48,580 nucleotides of DNA from Candidatus Omnitrophota bacterium (GCA_016197155.1 JACPWF010000038.1:1-48580); one strand, 5' to 3'; shown: positions 25,705 through 35,425, counted from the first letter of the stretch. Notes: generated by a model from the letters alone, not told the origin. Translations and numbers: made by a program.

Positions 25705-27081
25705 ATGAAAAAACTGTGGGGAGGAAGATTCAAAAAGAAAGCCGACGCGGGTTTTGAGCGTTTTAGCGCCTCCTTTATTTGGGACAGGCGGCTTTTGCCC
25801 TATGATCTGGAAATCGACGCGGCCCATGTCAAGGCGCTCAAAAAATGCGGCGTTTTGTCCGCGGCCGAAGCCTCAACGCTTTCCGCGGCCATAAGCGATT
25901 TGGCGGAAAAGACCCGCTCCGGACGCCTCCGGCTGAATCCGAAGGCCGAGGACGTGCATTCGGCCATTCAGGAAGCGCTCAGAAAAAAAATAGGGCCCCT
26001 TGCCGATAAACTCCACACGGCGCGGTCACGCAACGATCTGGTCAGCCAAAGCACGAGACTTTACTGCCGGGCCGAATGCCTGAAAATTATAGAAGGCGCC
26101 AGACGGCTTAAACTGGCGCTGGTGCGGCAGGCCGAAGATTGCCAGGAGGTGCTCGTTCCCGGCATGACGCATTTGCAGAATGCCCAGGTGGTGTCGCAGG
26201 CGCATATTTTTTTGGCTTACGTTCAGATGATCGAACGCGCCCAGTTTCGCCTGCGGACCGCCTTGACGCTTTTTGACGTGTGCGTGCTGGGGAGCGGGGC
26301 GCTGGCGGGGGTTTCGTATGATTTGGACCAAAAAATGATTGCCCGGGAACTGGGGCTTTCTCGAATCACTCAAAACAGCTACGACGTTTCCGGAGACCGG
26401 GATTTCGTCCTGAATTTTCTTTCCTCGATCACGCTTTTGGGCATTCAGTTTTCCAGAATCGCCGAGGATCTCCTGGTCGGCCAGGCGCGCGGCGGCGCGG
26501 TGGTGGAGCTGGACGAGGCCTTTTGCACGGGAAGCTCCATGATGCCGCAGAAAAAAAACGCCGATTTTTTGGAGCTGGCGCGCGGCGCGTCGGCTGTTTT
26601 TGCGGCCAATTTTGCGGGGATCCTTTTACTGCTGAAAGGCCTCCCGAGTTCCTATAACCGGGACCTTCAATGGGACAAAAAATTCCTTTTTGATTCCGTG
26701 GAGCGCTGTGAGGAGCTTTTGGAAATTTTTATCCGGGTGGTCAAAACGCTCAAAATTAACCGCGAGCGGGCGAGGGAACTCCTGAAAGACGAAAGTATCT
26801 ACGCGACGGACCTGGCGGATTATCTGGTGTCCAAAGGCACGCCGTTCGCGCGCGCGCACGAAGAGGTGGGGCGCCTCGTGAGTTTCGCGGAGGCGGAAAA
26901 AACCCCGCTTTCGAAAATCGGGCTCGATCTCATTCAAAAATTCGCGCCGCTGGCCGAGGGCGGCGTGTACGCGATTTTTGACGCGCGGCATTCGGTCCGG
27001 ATGAAAAAAACAGCGGGGAGCGCCCATCCGGCCGAAGTCCGGAGAGAGATCCGTTATTGGAAAAGAAAGTTGAAAAAATAA
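25705..27081 (+). CDS. argH: Argininosuccinate lyase
   Basis: Releases arginine and fumarate, the last step of the pathway. The 458-residue protein has the N-terminal MKKLWGGRF, HTARSRND, the GMTHLQNAQVVS block and the fumarase-superfamily signature GSSMMPQKKNADFLE (about residues 276-290). A weak purine-rich stretch precedes the ATG. The next gene, lysA, starts immediately after the stop. Confidence 0.96.
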   Translation: MKKLWGGRFKKKADAGFERFSASFIWDRRLLPYDLEIDAAHVKALKKCGVLSAAEASTLSAAISDLAEKTRSGRLRLNPKAEDVHSAIQEALRKKIGPLADKLHTARSRNDLVSQSTRLYCRAECLKIIEGARRLKLALVRQAEDCQEVLVPGMTHLQNAQVVSQAHIFLAYVQMIERAQFRLRTALTLFDVCVLGSGALAGVSYDLDQKMIARELGLSRITQNSYDVSGDRDFVLNFLSSITLLGIQFSRIAEDLLVGQARGGAVVELDEAFCTGSSMMPQKKNADFLELARGASAVFAANFAGILLLLKGLPSSYNRDLQWDKKFLFDSVERCEELLEIFIRVVKTLKINRERARELLKDESIYATDLADYLVSKGTPFARAHEEVGRLVSFAEAEKTPLSKIGLDLIQKFAPLAEGGVYAIFDARHSVRMKKTAGSAHPAEVRREIRYWKRKLKK

Positions 27082-28356
27082 ATGCACCGATTTGAGTACC
27101 GGGGGCGCGAGTTTTATTGTGAGGACGTGCCGGTGAGAAAGATCGCCGAGGCGGTGGGGACCCCTTTTTATCTCTACAGCATCGGGACATTCCTCGATCA
27201 TTTTTTAAAATTGAAGGCGGCGTTCAAATCCGCCGGTCCGCTCATCTGTTTTTCGATGAAGGCCAATTCCAACCTCACGGTTTTGAAATCGCTCGTGAAC
27301 GAAGGGGCCGGGCTCGACATCGTTTCGGGCGGCGAACTTTTCCGCGCGAAGAAAACGGGGGTGGACCCGAAAAAAATCGTCTTTGCGTCGGTGGGCAAGA
27401 CGCCCGCGGAGATTGAGGAAGCGATCCGCTCAAAAATTTTGATGTTCAACGTCGAATCGGCGGCCGAACTCGAGGCCCTGAACGCCGTCGCGGGGAAATT
27501 GAAAATGCGCCAAAAGATCGCCCTGCGGCTCAATCCCGACGTCACACCCGACACGCATCACTACATCACGACGGGGGCCAAACAAAATAAATTCGGCATC
27601 GACCGGCGCACGGCCTACCGGCTTTTCATGGAGGCGTACCGCTATCCTTTTTTGGATTTCACGGGTGTGCACATCCACATCGGCTCGCAGATCACCGATT
27701 CGCGGCCCTTTGTCGCCGCGATCCGGCGCTCGCTCGAATTCATCGACAGCGTGCGCGCGGGCGGCGGGCGGATCGAATCCATGAACATCGGCGGGGGCCT
27801 GGGCATCATTTATTCGAAGGAAAAACCGCAGACCGCGCAGGCCTTCGCCGACGCGATCCTGCCGCTTTTTAAAAAATATGATTTGGGCCGGGGGCTGAGG
27901 CTCATTCTCGAGCCCGGGCGTTTCATTTCCGGAAACAGCGGCATCCTGGTGACGAAGATCCTTTACAAGAAAAAATCCCGCGCCAAATCTTTTGTGATCG
28001 TCGACGCGGGGATGAACGACCTCATCCGTCCCGCTTTTTACGGCGCGTATCACGAGATCCTGCCGGTGGTGAAGGCGCGCGGCCAGGTTCACCGCGAGCA
28101 CGCCGATGTCGTGGGGCCGATTTGCGAGAGCGGCGATTTTTTGGCCAAGGACCGCGTGCTCCCGGCTTTGAAAGTCGGGGACCTGCTCGCCGTCATGTCC
28201 TGCGGCGCGTACGGTTTTGTGATGTCGTCCAATTATAATTCGCGCCCGCGCGCGGCGGAGATCGTCGTGCGGGGTGGGCGTTTTTTCACGGCGCGCCTAC
28301 GGGAAACGCGCGGGGATTTGATCCGCGGCGAGCGGATCGTGAAGGCGGCGCTTTAA
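27082..28356 (+). CDS. lysA: Diaminopimelate decarboxylase
   Basis: PLP enzyme making lysine from meso-diaminopimelate. The 424-residue alanine-racemase-fold protein has the PLP Lys in CFSMKANSN (about residue 60), HIHIGSQI, GGGLGI, the Cys-containing ICESGD motif and GAYGFVMSSNYNSRPR at the second half of the active site. It links the arginine block to the lysine block with no spacer, indicating one transcript. Confidence 0.95.
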   Translation: MHRFEYRGREFYCEDVPVRKIAEAVGTPFYLYSIGTFLDHFLKLKAAFKSAGPLICFSMKANSNLTVLKSLVNEGAGLDIVSGGELFRAKKTGVDPKKIVFASVGKTPAEIEEAIRSKILMFNVESAAELEALNAVAGKLKMRQKIALRLNPDVTPDTHHYITTGAKQNKFGIDRRTAYRLFMEAYRYPFLDFTGVHIHIGSQITDSRPFVAAIRRSLEFIDSVRAGGGRIESMNIGGGLGIIYSKEKPQTAQAFADAILPLFKKYDLGRGLRLILEPGRFISGNSGILVTKILYKKKSRAKSFVIVDAGMNDLIRPAFYGAYHEILPVVKARGQVHREHADVVGPICESGDFLAKDRVLPALKVGDLLAVMSCGAYGFVMSSNYNSRPRAAEIVVRGGRFFTARLRETRGDLIRGERIVKAAL

Positions 28357-28360
28357 ACAA

Positions 28361-29170
28361 ATGGAAAAAACCGTTTCTTTCACGAAGATGGTCGGCGCGG
28401 GCAATGATTTTATCATCGTGGACAACCGTTCCGGGATCCTGAAGGGGGATTTGAAGGGGCTCGCGCGCCGCCTCTGCGACCGGAAACACGCGATCGGCGC
28501 GGACGGCCTTTTGCTTCTGGAAAAATCCAGGACCGCCGACATCCGGATGCGGATCTTCAATCCCGACGGCAGTGAGGCCGACATGTGCGGAAACGGGGTG
28601 CGGTGCCTGGCGAAATTCGCGGCGGAAAAAAAAATTAAAAAAGGAAAACTCACGGTCGAAACCCCCGCGGGTCTCATCGAGGCCCTCATCCGCGGGAACG
28701 TCGTCAAAGCGAAGATCACGGACCCCGCCGATCTTCGCCTCGACCTCAAGATCCCTCTCGGCGGCCGGATGCTGGACGGAAATTTTATCGACACGGGCGT
28801 GCCTCACGCGGTGCTGGTCGTCGACTCGGTCGACAAGGTCGACGTTTACGGGACGGGCCGGGCGATCCGCTGTCACAAACTGTTCGCCCCGAAAGGCGCC
28901 AACGTGAATTTTGTTTCGATCGCCCCGGGCGGCATCGAGGTGCGGACCTACGAGCGCGGCGTGGAAAACGAGACGCTTTCCTGCGGAACCGGTTCGACCG
29001 CGTCGGCGCTGGTGGCCGCGGCCCTTCGGGGGCTTGAATCTCCGGTGAAGGTGCGCACGCACGGCGGCGAGGAGCTGAAAGTTTATTTTTCAAGGAACGG
29101 CCGGTCGTTTGTCGACGTGTCGCTCGAGGGGCCGGTTCAAAAAAGTTTTGAGGGGAGGGTGAATTTATGA
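28361..29170 (+). CDS. dapF: Diaminopimelate epimerase
   Basis: Cofactor-independent epimerase converting LL- to meso-diaminopimelate for lysine and peptidoglycan. The 269-residue protein keeps both catalytic Cys residues, in MCGNGVRCLA (about residue 76) and LSCGTGSTAS (about residue 208). The start MEKTVSFTKMVGAGNDFIIVDN matches the family. The stop overlaps dapA (ATGA). Confidence 0.95.
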   Translation: MEKTVSFTKMVGAGNDFIIVDNRSGILKGDLKGLARRLCDRKHAIGADGLLLLEKSRTADIRMRIFNPDGSEADMCGNGVRCLAKFAAEKKIKKGKLTVETPAGLIEALIRGNVVKAKITDPADLRLDLKIPLGGRMLDGNFIDTGVPHAVLVVDSVDKVDVYGTGRAIRCHKLFAPKGANVNFVSIAPGGIEVRTYERGVENETLSCGTGSTASALVAAALRGLESPVKVRTHGGEELKVYFSRNGRSFVDVSLEGPVQKSFEGRVNL

Positions 29171-30051
29171 AATTTCAAGGTTCGTATACCGCGCTCGTCA
29201 CGCCATTCAAAAACGGGAAGATTGACGAGAAAACGCTCGTGAAACTGGTCCGGCGCCAAATCGAATCGGGGACCGACGGCCTGGTGCCTGTCGGCACGAC
29301 GGGCGAATCACCGACTTTGTCCTACAAAGAACACGAGCGCGTGATCGAGATCGTGGTCCGCGCGGCCGGCCGCCGCGTGCCGGTGATCGCCGGAACGGGT
29401 TCGAACAGCACCGACGAGGCCATCATGCTGACGCGCTTCGCCAAAAAAGCGGGTGTCGACGGCGTGCTCCTGGTTTCCCCTTATTACAACAAGCCGACCC
29501 AGGAAGGGCTTTACCGCCATTTTGAAACCATCGCGAAAAAAGTGGACGTGCCGATCGTCCTTTACAACATTCCCGGCCGGACCGGCGTTTTGATTCATCC
29601 CGAAACCATCGCGCGCCTGGCGAAGATCCCGACCATCGTGGCCGTGAAAGAGTCGACGGGGAACATGGACCAGGCCTCGCAGATCCTCTCGCTCTGCGGC
29701 ATCACGATCCTGAGCGGGGACGATTCGCTCACCCTGCCGCTTCTTTCCTTGGGGGCCAAGGGGGTGATCTCGGTGATCTCGAACGTCATACCCGACGCGG
29801 TCGCGCGGATGGTCGACGCGTATTTCGCGGGGGATGAGGCCGCCGCGCGGCGTTTGCATTACCGGATGTTTCCGCTTTGCCGCGCGCTTTTTATTGAAAC
29901 CAATCCGATTCCGGTGAAGCGCGCGATGCGGCTTCTCGGCCTTTGCGGGGACGAGCTTCGCCTGCCGCTCTGCCCGATGCAGGCGTCAAATGAAAAAATT
30001 TTAAGAGAGGCCATGAAAAATTATGGCCTCAAAACGAAAGGGTTATTCTGA
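29167..30051 (+). CDS. dapA: 4-hydroxy-tetrahydrodipicolinate synthase
   Basis: Condenses pyruvate with aspartate semialdehyde, first committed step of the DAP branch. The 294-residue TIM barrel has GTTGESPTL, LYNIPGRTG with the catalytic Tyr (about 133), and the Schiff-base Lys161 in VAVKESTG. A purine-rich GAGGGGAGG precedes the ATG. It overlaps dapB by one base (TGATG). Confidence 0.96.
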   Translation: MKFQGSYTALVTPFKNGKIDEKTLVKLVRRQIESGTDGLVPVGTTGESPTLSYKEHERVIEIVVRAAGRRVPVIAGTGSNSTDEAIMLTRFAKKAGVDGVLLVSPYYNKPTQEGLYRHFETIAKKVDVPIVLYNIPGRTGVLIHPETIARLAKIPTIVAVKESTGNMDQASQILSLCGITILSGDDSLTLPLLSLGAKGVISVISNVIPDAVARMVDAYFAGDEAAARRLHYRMFPLCRALFIETNPIPVKRAMRLLGLCGDELRLPLCPMQASNEKILREAMKNYGLKTKGLF

Positions 30052-30788
30052 TGGTGCGGATTGCCGTGAACGGCGCGGCGGGACGGATGGGGCAAAGAAT
30101 CCTGGAGCTCGCGAAGGCCTCCGGCGAATTCAAAATCGCGGGCGCTTTCGATGAGAAGGAGAAGAGGCTTTCCAAAGATTCCCTCGGCGGAAAAGGGGTG
30201 CTGGTCGATTTTTCGGCGGCGGCGGGGACTGCGGACTCGCTGGCGGCGGCCGAAAAAGCCGGCTGGGGGCTCGTGGTCGGGACCACGGGTTTGGACGCGA
30301 AAATGGAAAACGCGCTTCGCGCGGCGGGGAAAAATATTCCCGTTGTCCGCTCCTCGAACATGAGCGTGGGCGTGAATCTCCTGCTCGAACTCGTGGCCCT
30401 CGCGGCCAAGCGGCTCGGACGGGAGTTTGACATTGAAATCACCGAGGCGCATCACCGCCACAAAAAAGACGCGCCCAGCGGAACGGCCCTCATGCTCGCG
30501 GAGGCGATCGCGCGCGCGAAAGGCTGGGATTTGGAAAAGGCGCTCCGATACCGAACGGCCGGCAAATCGGCCGGCGAGCGGCCGGACGAGGAAATCGGCA
30601 TGCAGGTGATCCGCGCGGGCGAGATCGTGGGAGACCACACGGCGCTCTTCGGCGGCCCGGCGGAGACGATCGAGATCACGCACCGCGCCCAGTCGCGCGA
30701 CACGTTCGCGCGCGGGGCGCTGGCGGCGGCGCTCTTTCTGTCCAAAAAGAAAAACGGTTTTTACACCATGGCCGATATTCTAAAATAA
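30051..30788 (+). CDS. dapB: 4-hydroxy-tetrahydrodipicolinate reductase
   Basis: NAD(P)H-dependent second step of the DAP branch. The 245-residue protein has VNGAAGRMGQ, VVGTTGL, SSNMSVGVN, the catalytic EAHHRHKKDAPSGTA signature and HRAQSRDTFARGA near the end. It sits between dapA and the one-step aminotransferase. Confidence 0.95.
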   Translation: MVRIAVNGAAGRMGQRILELAKASGEFKIAGAFDEKEKRLSKDSLGGKGVLVDFSAAAGTADSLAAAEKAGWGLVVGTTGLDAKMENALRAAGKNIPVVRSSNMSVGVNLLLELVALAAKRLGREFDIEITEAHHRHKKDAPSGTALMLAEAIARAKGWDLEKALRYRTAGKSAGERPDEEIGMQVIRAGEIVGDHTALFGGPAETIEITHRAQSRDTFARGALAAALFLSKKKNGFYTMADILK

Positions 30789-30789
30789 G

Positions 30790-31962
30790 ATGGCCTTTTT
30801 TCTGGACGAATCCGAACGGCTGAAAAATCTCCCGCCCTATCTTTTTGTGGAAATCGACCGCGCCAAGCGCCGCGCGATCGAAAAGGGCGTGCGAGTGATT
30901 GACTTCGGCGTGGGGGACCCCGACCGGCCGACGCCGGCGTTTGTGTTGAGCGCCCTTTCAAAGTTCATCAAAAATCCAGCGACTCATCACTACCCGCTTG
31001 ACCGCGGAAGCGCCGAGTTTCGGCGCGCGGCCGCCCGCTGGTGCGAGAAGCGTTTCGGCGTGACGCTCGACCCCGACACCGAGATCCTTCCTTTAATAGG
31101 CTCCAAAGAAGGCATCGCGCACCTGCCGCTGGCCTACCTCAACCCGGGTGACACGGCCCTTGTGCCCGATCCGTGTTACCCGCCGTACAAAAGCGGGACG
31201 CTTTTTGCGGGCGGCCGCGCGCATCTTTTGCCATTGAGGGAAGAAAACGGGTTCCTCCCCGATTTTGAGGCCGTGCCGGCGGAAATTTTAAAGAAGGCGA
31301 AAATTATTTTTGTAAATTATCCGAATAATCCGACGGGGGCCGTTGCCCCGCGCGCGTTTTATGAGCGGCTCGTCGCGTGGGGCACGAAACATAAAATTTT
31401 AATCGCCTCGGACCTGGCTTATTCCGAAATTTATTTGGGGAACCAAAAGCCGCTCAGCATTTTCGAGATCCCCGGCGGGAAAGAAACGGCGATCGAGTTT
31501 CATTCGCTTTCCAAAACCTGCAACATGACCGGCTGGCGCGTGGGTTTCGCCGCGGGGCGCGCGGACGCGATCAGCGCCCTTTTGCGCGTCAAGGCGAACC
31601 TCGACTCCGGCGTTTTTACGGCGATCCAGCTGACGGCGGCCGAGGCCCTGCGGAAGAGTTTTGGTTTTTCAAAAAAGGCGAACCTTCTTTACAAAAGGCG
31701 GCGCGATCTTTTGGTCGGGGGCCTGCGGAAACTCGGATTCCCGGTCGAGCCGAACCCGGCCACGTTTTACGTTTTTACGCGGCTTCCCGGCGACGCGCGC
31801 GATTCGACGGCATTCTGCAAAAACCTGCTCGAGAAAACAGGGATCGTCGTGACGCCCGGCGTGGGCTTCGGGCCCGCGGGCGAGGGCTATGCGCGTTTCA
31901 CATTGACCGTGCCCGAACCCCAAATCCGCGAAGCGCTCTCGCGGATGAAAAAAATATTTTAG
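30790..31962 (+). CDS. dapL: LL-diaminopimelate aminotransferase
   Basis: Converts tetrahydrodipicolinate directly to LL-diaminopimelate, bypassing acylated intermediates. The 390-residue class-I PLP enzyme has DFGVGDPDRPTP, NYPNNPTGA, SDLAYSEIY and the PLP Lys in SLSKTCNMTGWRVGF. Sequence alone separates DapL from aspartate-type aminotransferases only moderately; the lysA-dapF-dapA-dapB context and the absence of dapD/dapE here support DapL. It is followed five bases later by folK. Confidence 0.85.
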   Translation: MAFFLDESERLKNLPPYLFVEIDRAKRRAIEKGVRVIDFGVGDPDRPTPAFVLSALSKFIKNPATHHYPLDRGSAEFRRAAARWCEKRFGVTLDPDTEILPLIGSKEGIAHLPLAYLNPGDTALVPDPCYPPYKSGTLFAGGRAHLLPLREENGFLPDFEAVPAEILKKAKIIFVNYPNNPTGAVAPRAFYERLVAWGTKHKILIASDLAYSEIYLGNQKPLSIFEIPGGKETAIEFHSLSKTCNMTGWRVGFAAGRADAISALLRVKANLDSGVFTAIQLTAAEALRKSFGFSKKANLLYKRRRDLLVGGLRKLGFPVEPNPATFYVFTRLPGDARDSTAFCKNLLEKTGIVVTPGVGFGPAGEGYARFTLTVPEPQIREALSRMKKIF

Positions 31963-31967
31963 TTTTC

Positions 31968-32462
31968 ATGGCGACCGTATTTTTGGGGATCGGATCGAAT
32001 CTCGGCGACCGCAGAGCGAATATCGAAAAGGCGCTGGGTCTTTTGCGCGAGGACAAAGAAATTAGCGTCGAGGCCGTTTCGGATCTCATGGAAACCGAGC
32101 CCGTGGGAGGGCCGGCCGGCCAGGGGAATTATTTGAACGGCGCGGCCCGGATCCGCACCGAGCTTTTGCCGCTGGCGCTTTTGAGCAGGCTGAAGGCCAT
32201 TGAGAGGCGTTTGGGCCGGCAAAAGGCCGAACCGAACAGCCCGCGGCCGATGGACCTGGACATTTTATTTTACGACGACGTGATCATCGTGGAGGGAAAG
32301 AATCTCCACATTCCGCATCCGCGGATGCACGCGAGGGGTTTCGTGCTGGAGCCGCTTTCTCAGATCGCGTCCGACTGGGTTCACCCGCGGCTCCAAAAGA
32401 CGGTGCGCGGGCTTTACGAGGATTTGATCCGTGAGGGTCACAGGCAAACTGCGGGAACTTGA
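31968..32462 (+). CDS. folK: 2-amino-4-hydroxy-6-hydroxymethyldihydropteridine pyrophosphokinase
   Basis: Transfers pyrophosphate to the pterin in folate synthesis. The 164-residue protein has FLGIGSNLGDRRANIEKAL, ETEPVGGPAGQGNYLNGA and the signature RPMDLDILFYDD, then IPHPRMHARGFVLEPL. It overlaps panC by 32 bases, an arrangement often seen for folK-panC neighbours. Confidence 0.94.
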   Translation: MATVFLGIGSNLGDRRANIEKALGLLREDKEISVEAVSDLMETEPVGGPAGQGNYLNGAARIRTELLPLALLSRLKAIERRLGRQKAEPNSPRPMDLDILFYDDVIIVEGKNLHIPHPRMHARGFVLEPLSQIASDWVHPRLQKTVRGLYEDLIREGHRQTAGT

Positions 32463-33288
32463 GCGTCTCGTCGACGCCTGGAAGAGGCGGGGCGAAACGA
32501 TCGGTTTTGTGCCGACGATGGGGTCCCTGCACGAGGGGCACCTGTCGCTTGTGCGGCACGCGAAAAAGGAAAATAGAAAAACCGTCGTCAGCCTCTTCGT
32601 GAACCCGCTCCAATTCGGGCCGGACGAAGACTACGCGCGCTACCCGCGGGATCCGGCGCGCGATCGGGCTCTTTTAAAAAAAGAAAAGGCGGATCTGGTC
32701 TACGCGCCGTCCGTGAAAGATTTTTACCCGCCGGGTTTTCAGACCGCCGTCGCGGTGAAGGAATTGTCCCGCTCCCTTTGCGGAGCGCGGCGGCCCGTTC
32801 ATTTTGCCGGTGTCGCGACCGTGGTTTTGAAACTTTTGAACGCGGTCAGGCCCGACGCCGTTTATCTGGGGCAAAAGGATTACCAACAGTTCCGCGTCGT
32901 GGAGCGGATGGTCCGGGATTTGGGAGTGCCGGTCTCGGTGAAAATGGCGCCGATCGTCCGGGAAAAAGACGGCCTGGCGATGAGTTCGCGGAATATTTTT
33001 CTGAGCCCGGCCGAGCGCCGGCAGGCGCCGCATTTACACCGCGCGCTTGAAAAGGGCCGGGCGCTTATCGAAAGCGGCGTCAAAAACGCCTGCGACGCGC
33101 GCAAGGCCGCACTTCGGATTTTGTCGCGCGCCTCGGGCGCGAGGCTCGATTACCTCGAGATCGTGGATGCCGTGACGCTTCGGCCTGTGGTAAAATTGAC
33201 GGAGGGCGCCCGCATTTTAATCGCCGCGGCCGTTTTTTTCGGAAAAACGCGGCTCATCGACAATGTTTTGGCAGAGGTTAAAAAATGA
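32431..33288 (+). CDS. panC: Pantothenate synthetase
   Basis: Joins pantoate and beta-alanine. The 285-residue adenylating ligase has [15 protein letters not shown] (HIGH-like), [23 protein letters not shown] and the MSSRN loop. The start is GTG 32431 inside folK, with GAGG upstream; this gives the expected [19 protein letters not shown]-terminus. The stop overlaps panD. Confidence 0.95.
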   Translation: MRVTGKLRELERLVDAWKRRGETIGFVPTMGSLHEGHLSLVRHAKKENRKTVVSLFVNPLQFGPDEDYARYPRDPARDRALLKKEKADLVYAPSVKDFYPPGFQTAVAVKELSRSLCGARRPVHFAGVATVVLKLLNAVRPDAVYLGQKDYQQFRVVERMVRDLGVPVSVKMAPIVREKDGLAMSSRNIFLSPAERRQAPHLHRALEKGRALIESGVKNACDARKAALRILSRASGARLDYLEIVDAVTLRPVVKLTEGARILIAAAVFFGKTRLIDNVLAEVKK

Positions 33289-33641
33289 TTCGCGTTCTCA
33301 TGAAATCCAAAATTCACGGGGCGACCGTGACCGAGGCCAATTTGCGCTACACGGGCTCGATCACGATCGACAAAAACCTTTTGCGCGCGTCGGACATCCG
33401 TCCCTTTGAAAGAGTGCAGATCGTCAATCTTCACAACGGCAGCCGGGTTGAGACCTACGTGCTGGAGGGTCAGGCGGGGTCGGGGACGATTTGCATGAAC
33501 GGGGCGGCCGCGCGCTGGGCCGAGGTGGGGGACAAGGTCATCATTATTTCCTACGCGCTTTTGACGGAAAAAGAAGTGAAGCGTCACACGCCGCGCGTGA
33601 TCTTTGTGGACGAAAAAAATCGGATGAAGAAATCTAAATGA
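33285..33641 (+). CDS. panD: Aspartate 1-decarboxylase
   Basis: Pyruvoyl enzyme making beta-alanine from aspartate for PanC. The 118-residue precursor shows [20 protein letters not shown], with the self-cleavage site Gly24-Ser25, and the later NGAAAR motif. It is coupled to panC and to the aspartate dehydrogenase-like gene by four-base overlaps. Confidence 0.96.
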   Translation: MIRVLMKSKIHGATVTEANLRYTGSITIDKNLLRASDIRPFERVQIVNLHNGSRVETYVLEGQAGSGTICMNGAAARWAEVGDKVIIISYALLTEKEVKRHTPRVIFVDEKNRMKKSK

Positions 33642-34447
33642 TCAAGGTCGGCATCATCGGCTGTGGGACGATTGGCGGAGAGCTGGCCAAGGCCTGCCAA
33701 AAAAGATTCGCGAGCGAAGTGAGGCTGGAGGCGATCGCGGACCTCGACGCCGCGCGCGCGCGGAAATTGCAGAAGGGGCTCAGGCCCAAGCCCCAGATCC
33801 TTCCGTTTGACGCGCTCATCAGGCGCTGTGATCTGGTCATTGAATCGGCGTCGAAGCCGGCCGCTTATGAGGTGGCCAAAAAAGCGCTTTCGCTCGGCAA
33901 GGACGTGATGATCATGAGCGTCGGCGGTCTTCTTGGAAAAGAAAAAGAGGTTTTTGAGCTCGCGCGCACGCACCGCTGTTGTCTCTACCTGCCGAGCGGC
34001 GGTGTCGTGGGCATCGACGGGCTGAAAGCCGCGCGGATCGGAAAGTTGAACCGTGTCACGCTCACGACGCGCAAGCCTCCCCACGGTTTTGAGGACGCGC
34101 CTTACGTGATCCGGCACGGGATCCATTTGAAAAAATTGAAGCAGGAAAAAATTTTATTCGAAGGGGACGCCGCGGCGGCGGTGAAGGGCTTTCCCAAGAA
34201 TATCAACGTCTCGGCGACCTTGAGCCTCGTGGGACTGGGCGCGAAAAAAACGAAGGTCCGCATTATCGCCTGCCCGCACATGCTCGTCAACGTGCACGAG
34301 GTTTATGTTCAGGGGGACTTCGGATCGTTTTATACGCGGACGGAAAATTTTCCGTCGGAAGAGAATCCGAAAACGAGCCGCCTGGCGATCCTCTCGGCCG
34401 TCGCGACGCTTGAGCGGATTCTGAAAAACGTGAAGATCGGGACTTGA
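33638..34447 (+). CDS. nadX: L-aspartate dehydrogenase-like oxidoreductase
   Basis: NadX family: NAD(P)-dependent interconversion of aspartate and iminoaspartate or oxaloacetate plus ammonia. The 269-residue protein has the nucleotide motif [48 protein letters not shown] and the conserved NVHEV near the C-terminus. It may supply iminoaspartate for NAD synthesis or make aspartate used by PanD and ArgG; context supports an aspartate role but not the direction. TTGA overlap with the sigma-factor gene. Confidence 0.85.
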   Translation: MIKVGIIGCGTIGGELAKACQKRFASEVRLEAIADLDAARARKLQKGLRPKPQILPFDALIRRCDLVIESASKPAAYEVAKKALSLGKDVMIMSVGGLLGKEKEVFELARTHRCCLYLPSGGVVGIDGLKAARIGKLNRVTLTTRKPPHGFEDAPYVIRHGIHLKKLKQEKILFEGDAAAAVKGFPKNINVSATLSLVGLGAKKTKVRIIACPHMLVNVHEVYVQGDFGSFYTRTENFPSEENPKTSRLAILSAVATLERILKNVKIGT

Positions 34448-35016
34448 ACGACCAAAATCTCATTGCGGCCTGCATCGGCGGGGAGCGCGGCGCGTGGGAA
34501 CTTTTTGTCGAGCGTTTTTCAAAATTAATTTATTGGAGCATTCGGAAAACCCTGGAGGGCACGGCGTTTAACGCGGATCTCGACCTTCACGGCGACATTT
34601 TTCAGGAACTTTTTATGCGCCTGATGGATAAAAATGAGCTGGCGCAGCTCCGCGAGGCGTCGAGCCTGAAACGGTTTTTGGTCGTGAGCGCGTCTTATGC
34701 GGCGCGCGACCGGTTAAAAAGTCTCACGCGCGCCGAGAAAAACAGGATTCCGCTCGAGGCGCTCGAGCGGGTCGAGGGCCGCGCGGCGCTTCCGCCGGGA
34801 ATGGCCGAGGCCCTGGACCGGGCGCTTTCAGACCTCGATCCGAGGGCGCGGGCCTGCGTCGAATTGTATTATTTGGACCGGAAGACATTTCAGGAAATCG
34901 GGGAAGTGATGGGGATACCCCAAAACACGGTGTCGACGATCGTCCGGCGCGCCAAGGAAAAACTTCGGGCGCGTTTGGTGAGCGAAGGATTTGACAGGGA
35001 GGCCGGGAATGGATAA
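34444..35016 (+). CDS. ECF-like RNA polymerase sigma factor
   Basis: A 190-residue protein with sigma region 2-like helices (ERFSKLIYWSIRKTL, DIFQELFMRLMDK) and a clear region 4 with helix-turn-helix (ALSDLDPRARACVELYYLDRK split by FQEIGEVMGIPQNTVSTIV). It starts at TTG 34444, overlapping the nadX stop, so its synthesis is tied to a biosynthetic operon, which is unusual. The next gene, overlapping by eight bases, encodes a membrane protein that could be its regulator. Target promoters are unknown. Confidence 0.85.
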   Translation: MNDQNLIAACIGGERGAWELFVERFSKLIYWSIRKTLEGTAFNADLDLHGDIFQELFMRLMDKNELAQLREASSLKRFLVVSASYAARDRLKSLTRAEKNRIPLEALERVEGRAALPPGMAEALDRALSDLDPRARACVELYYLDRKTFQEIGEVMGIPQNTVSTIVRRAKEKLRARLVSEGFDREAGNG

Positions 35017-35407
35017 GTTCGATCAAACGCTCGAAAACTATTTTGAGGGCGCGGGCGGGGACGCGGCTTTCGCTCGGAAGATTCGCGGGCTTGTGGAAAA
35101 TTTGGATGAGGCCGGGAAAGAAAAAATCCCCCGCGAGCTTGTGGAGGCGGCCAAACGCCTGGGCGGGCGAAAACCGGCCGCGCGCCGGCGCCTCTCAAAC
35201 TTTTTATGGGCGGGATTTTCAGTCGTGATGTTCGCGTTTTCATTTTTATTCCGCCGATACTTTTTGCAGTGCCTGGCGCTGGCGGTGGTTTCGGGGATCA
35301 AGTGGATCGTCGATCAGCGCGTGACCAAGACCCAGATCATGATCTACAAAGCGCTCGAAACCGAGGAAAAAGAGGGGGAGCGTCACCGGCTTTCTTCTCA
35401 TTTGTAA
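35009..35407 (+). CDS. Membrane protein next to the sigma factor, possible anti-sigma partner
   Basis: A 132-residue protein: cytoplasmic N-terminus of about 60 residues (MDKFDQTLENYFEGAGGDAAF), one or two hydrophobic segments (about 70-100), then a short charged tail. It has no zinc-binding HxxxCxxC motif, so it is not a classic ZAS anti-sigma factor. ATG 35009 has AGGGAGG upstream and overlaps the sigma stop. An anti-sigma role is inferred from the pairing only. Confidence 0.6.
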   Translation: MDKFDQTLENYFEGAGGDAAFARKIRGLVENLDEAGKEKIPRELVEAAKRLGGRKPAARRRLSNFLWAGFSVVMFAFSFLFRRYFLQCLALAVVSGIKWIVDQRVTKTQIMIYKALETEEKEGERHRLSSHL

Positions 35408-35425
35408 AATTTTGTTTTAAAAAAT

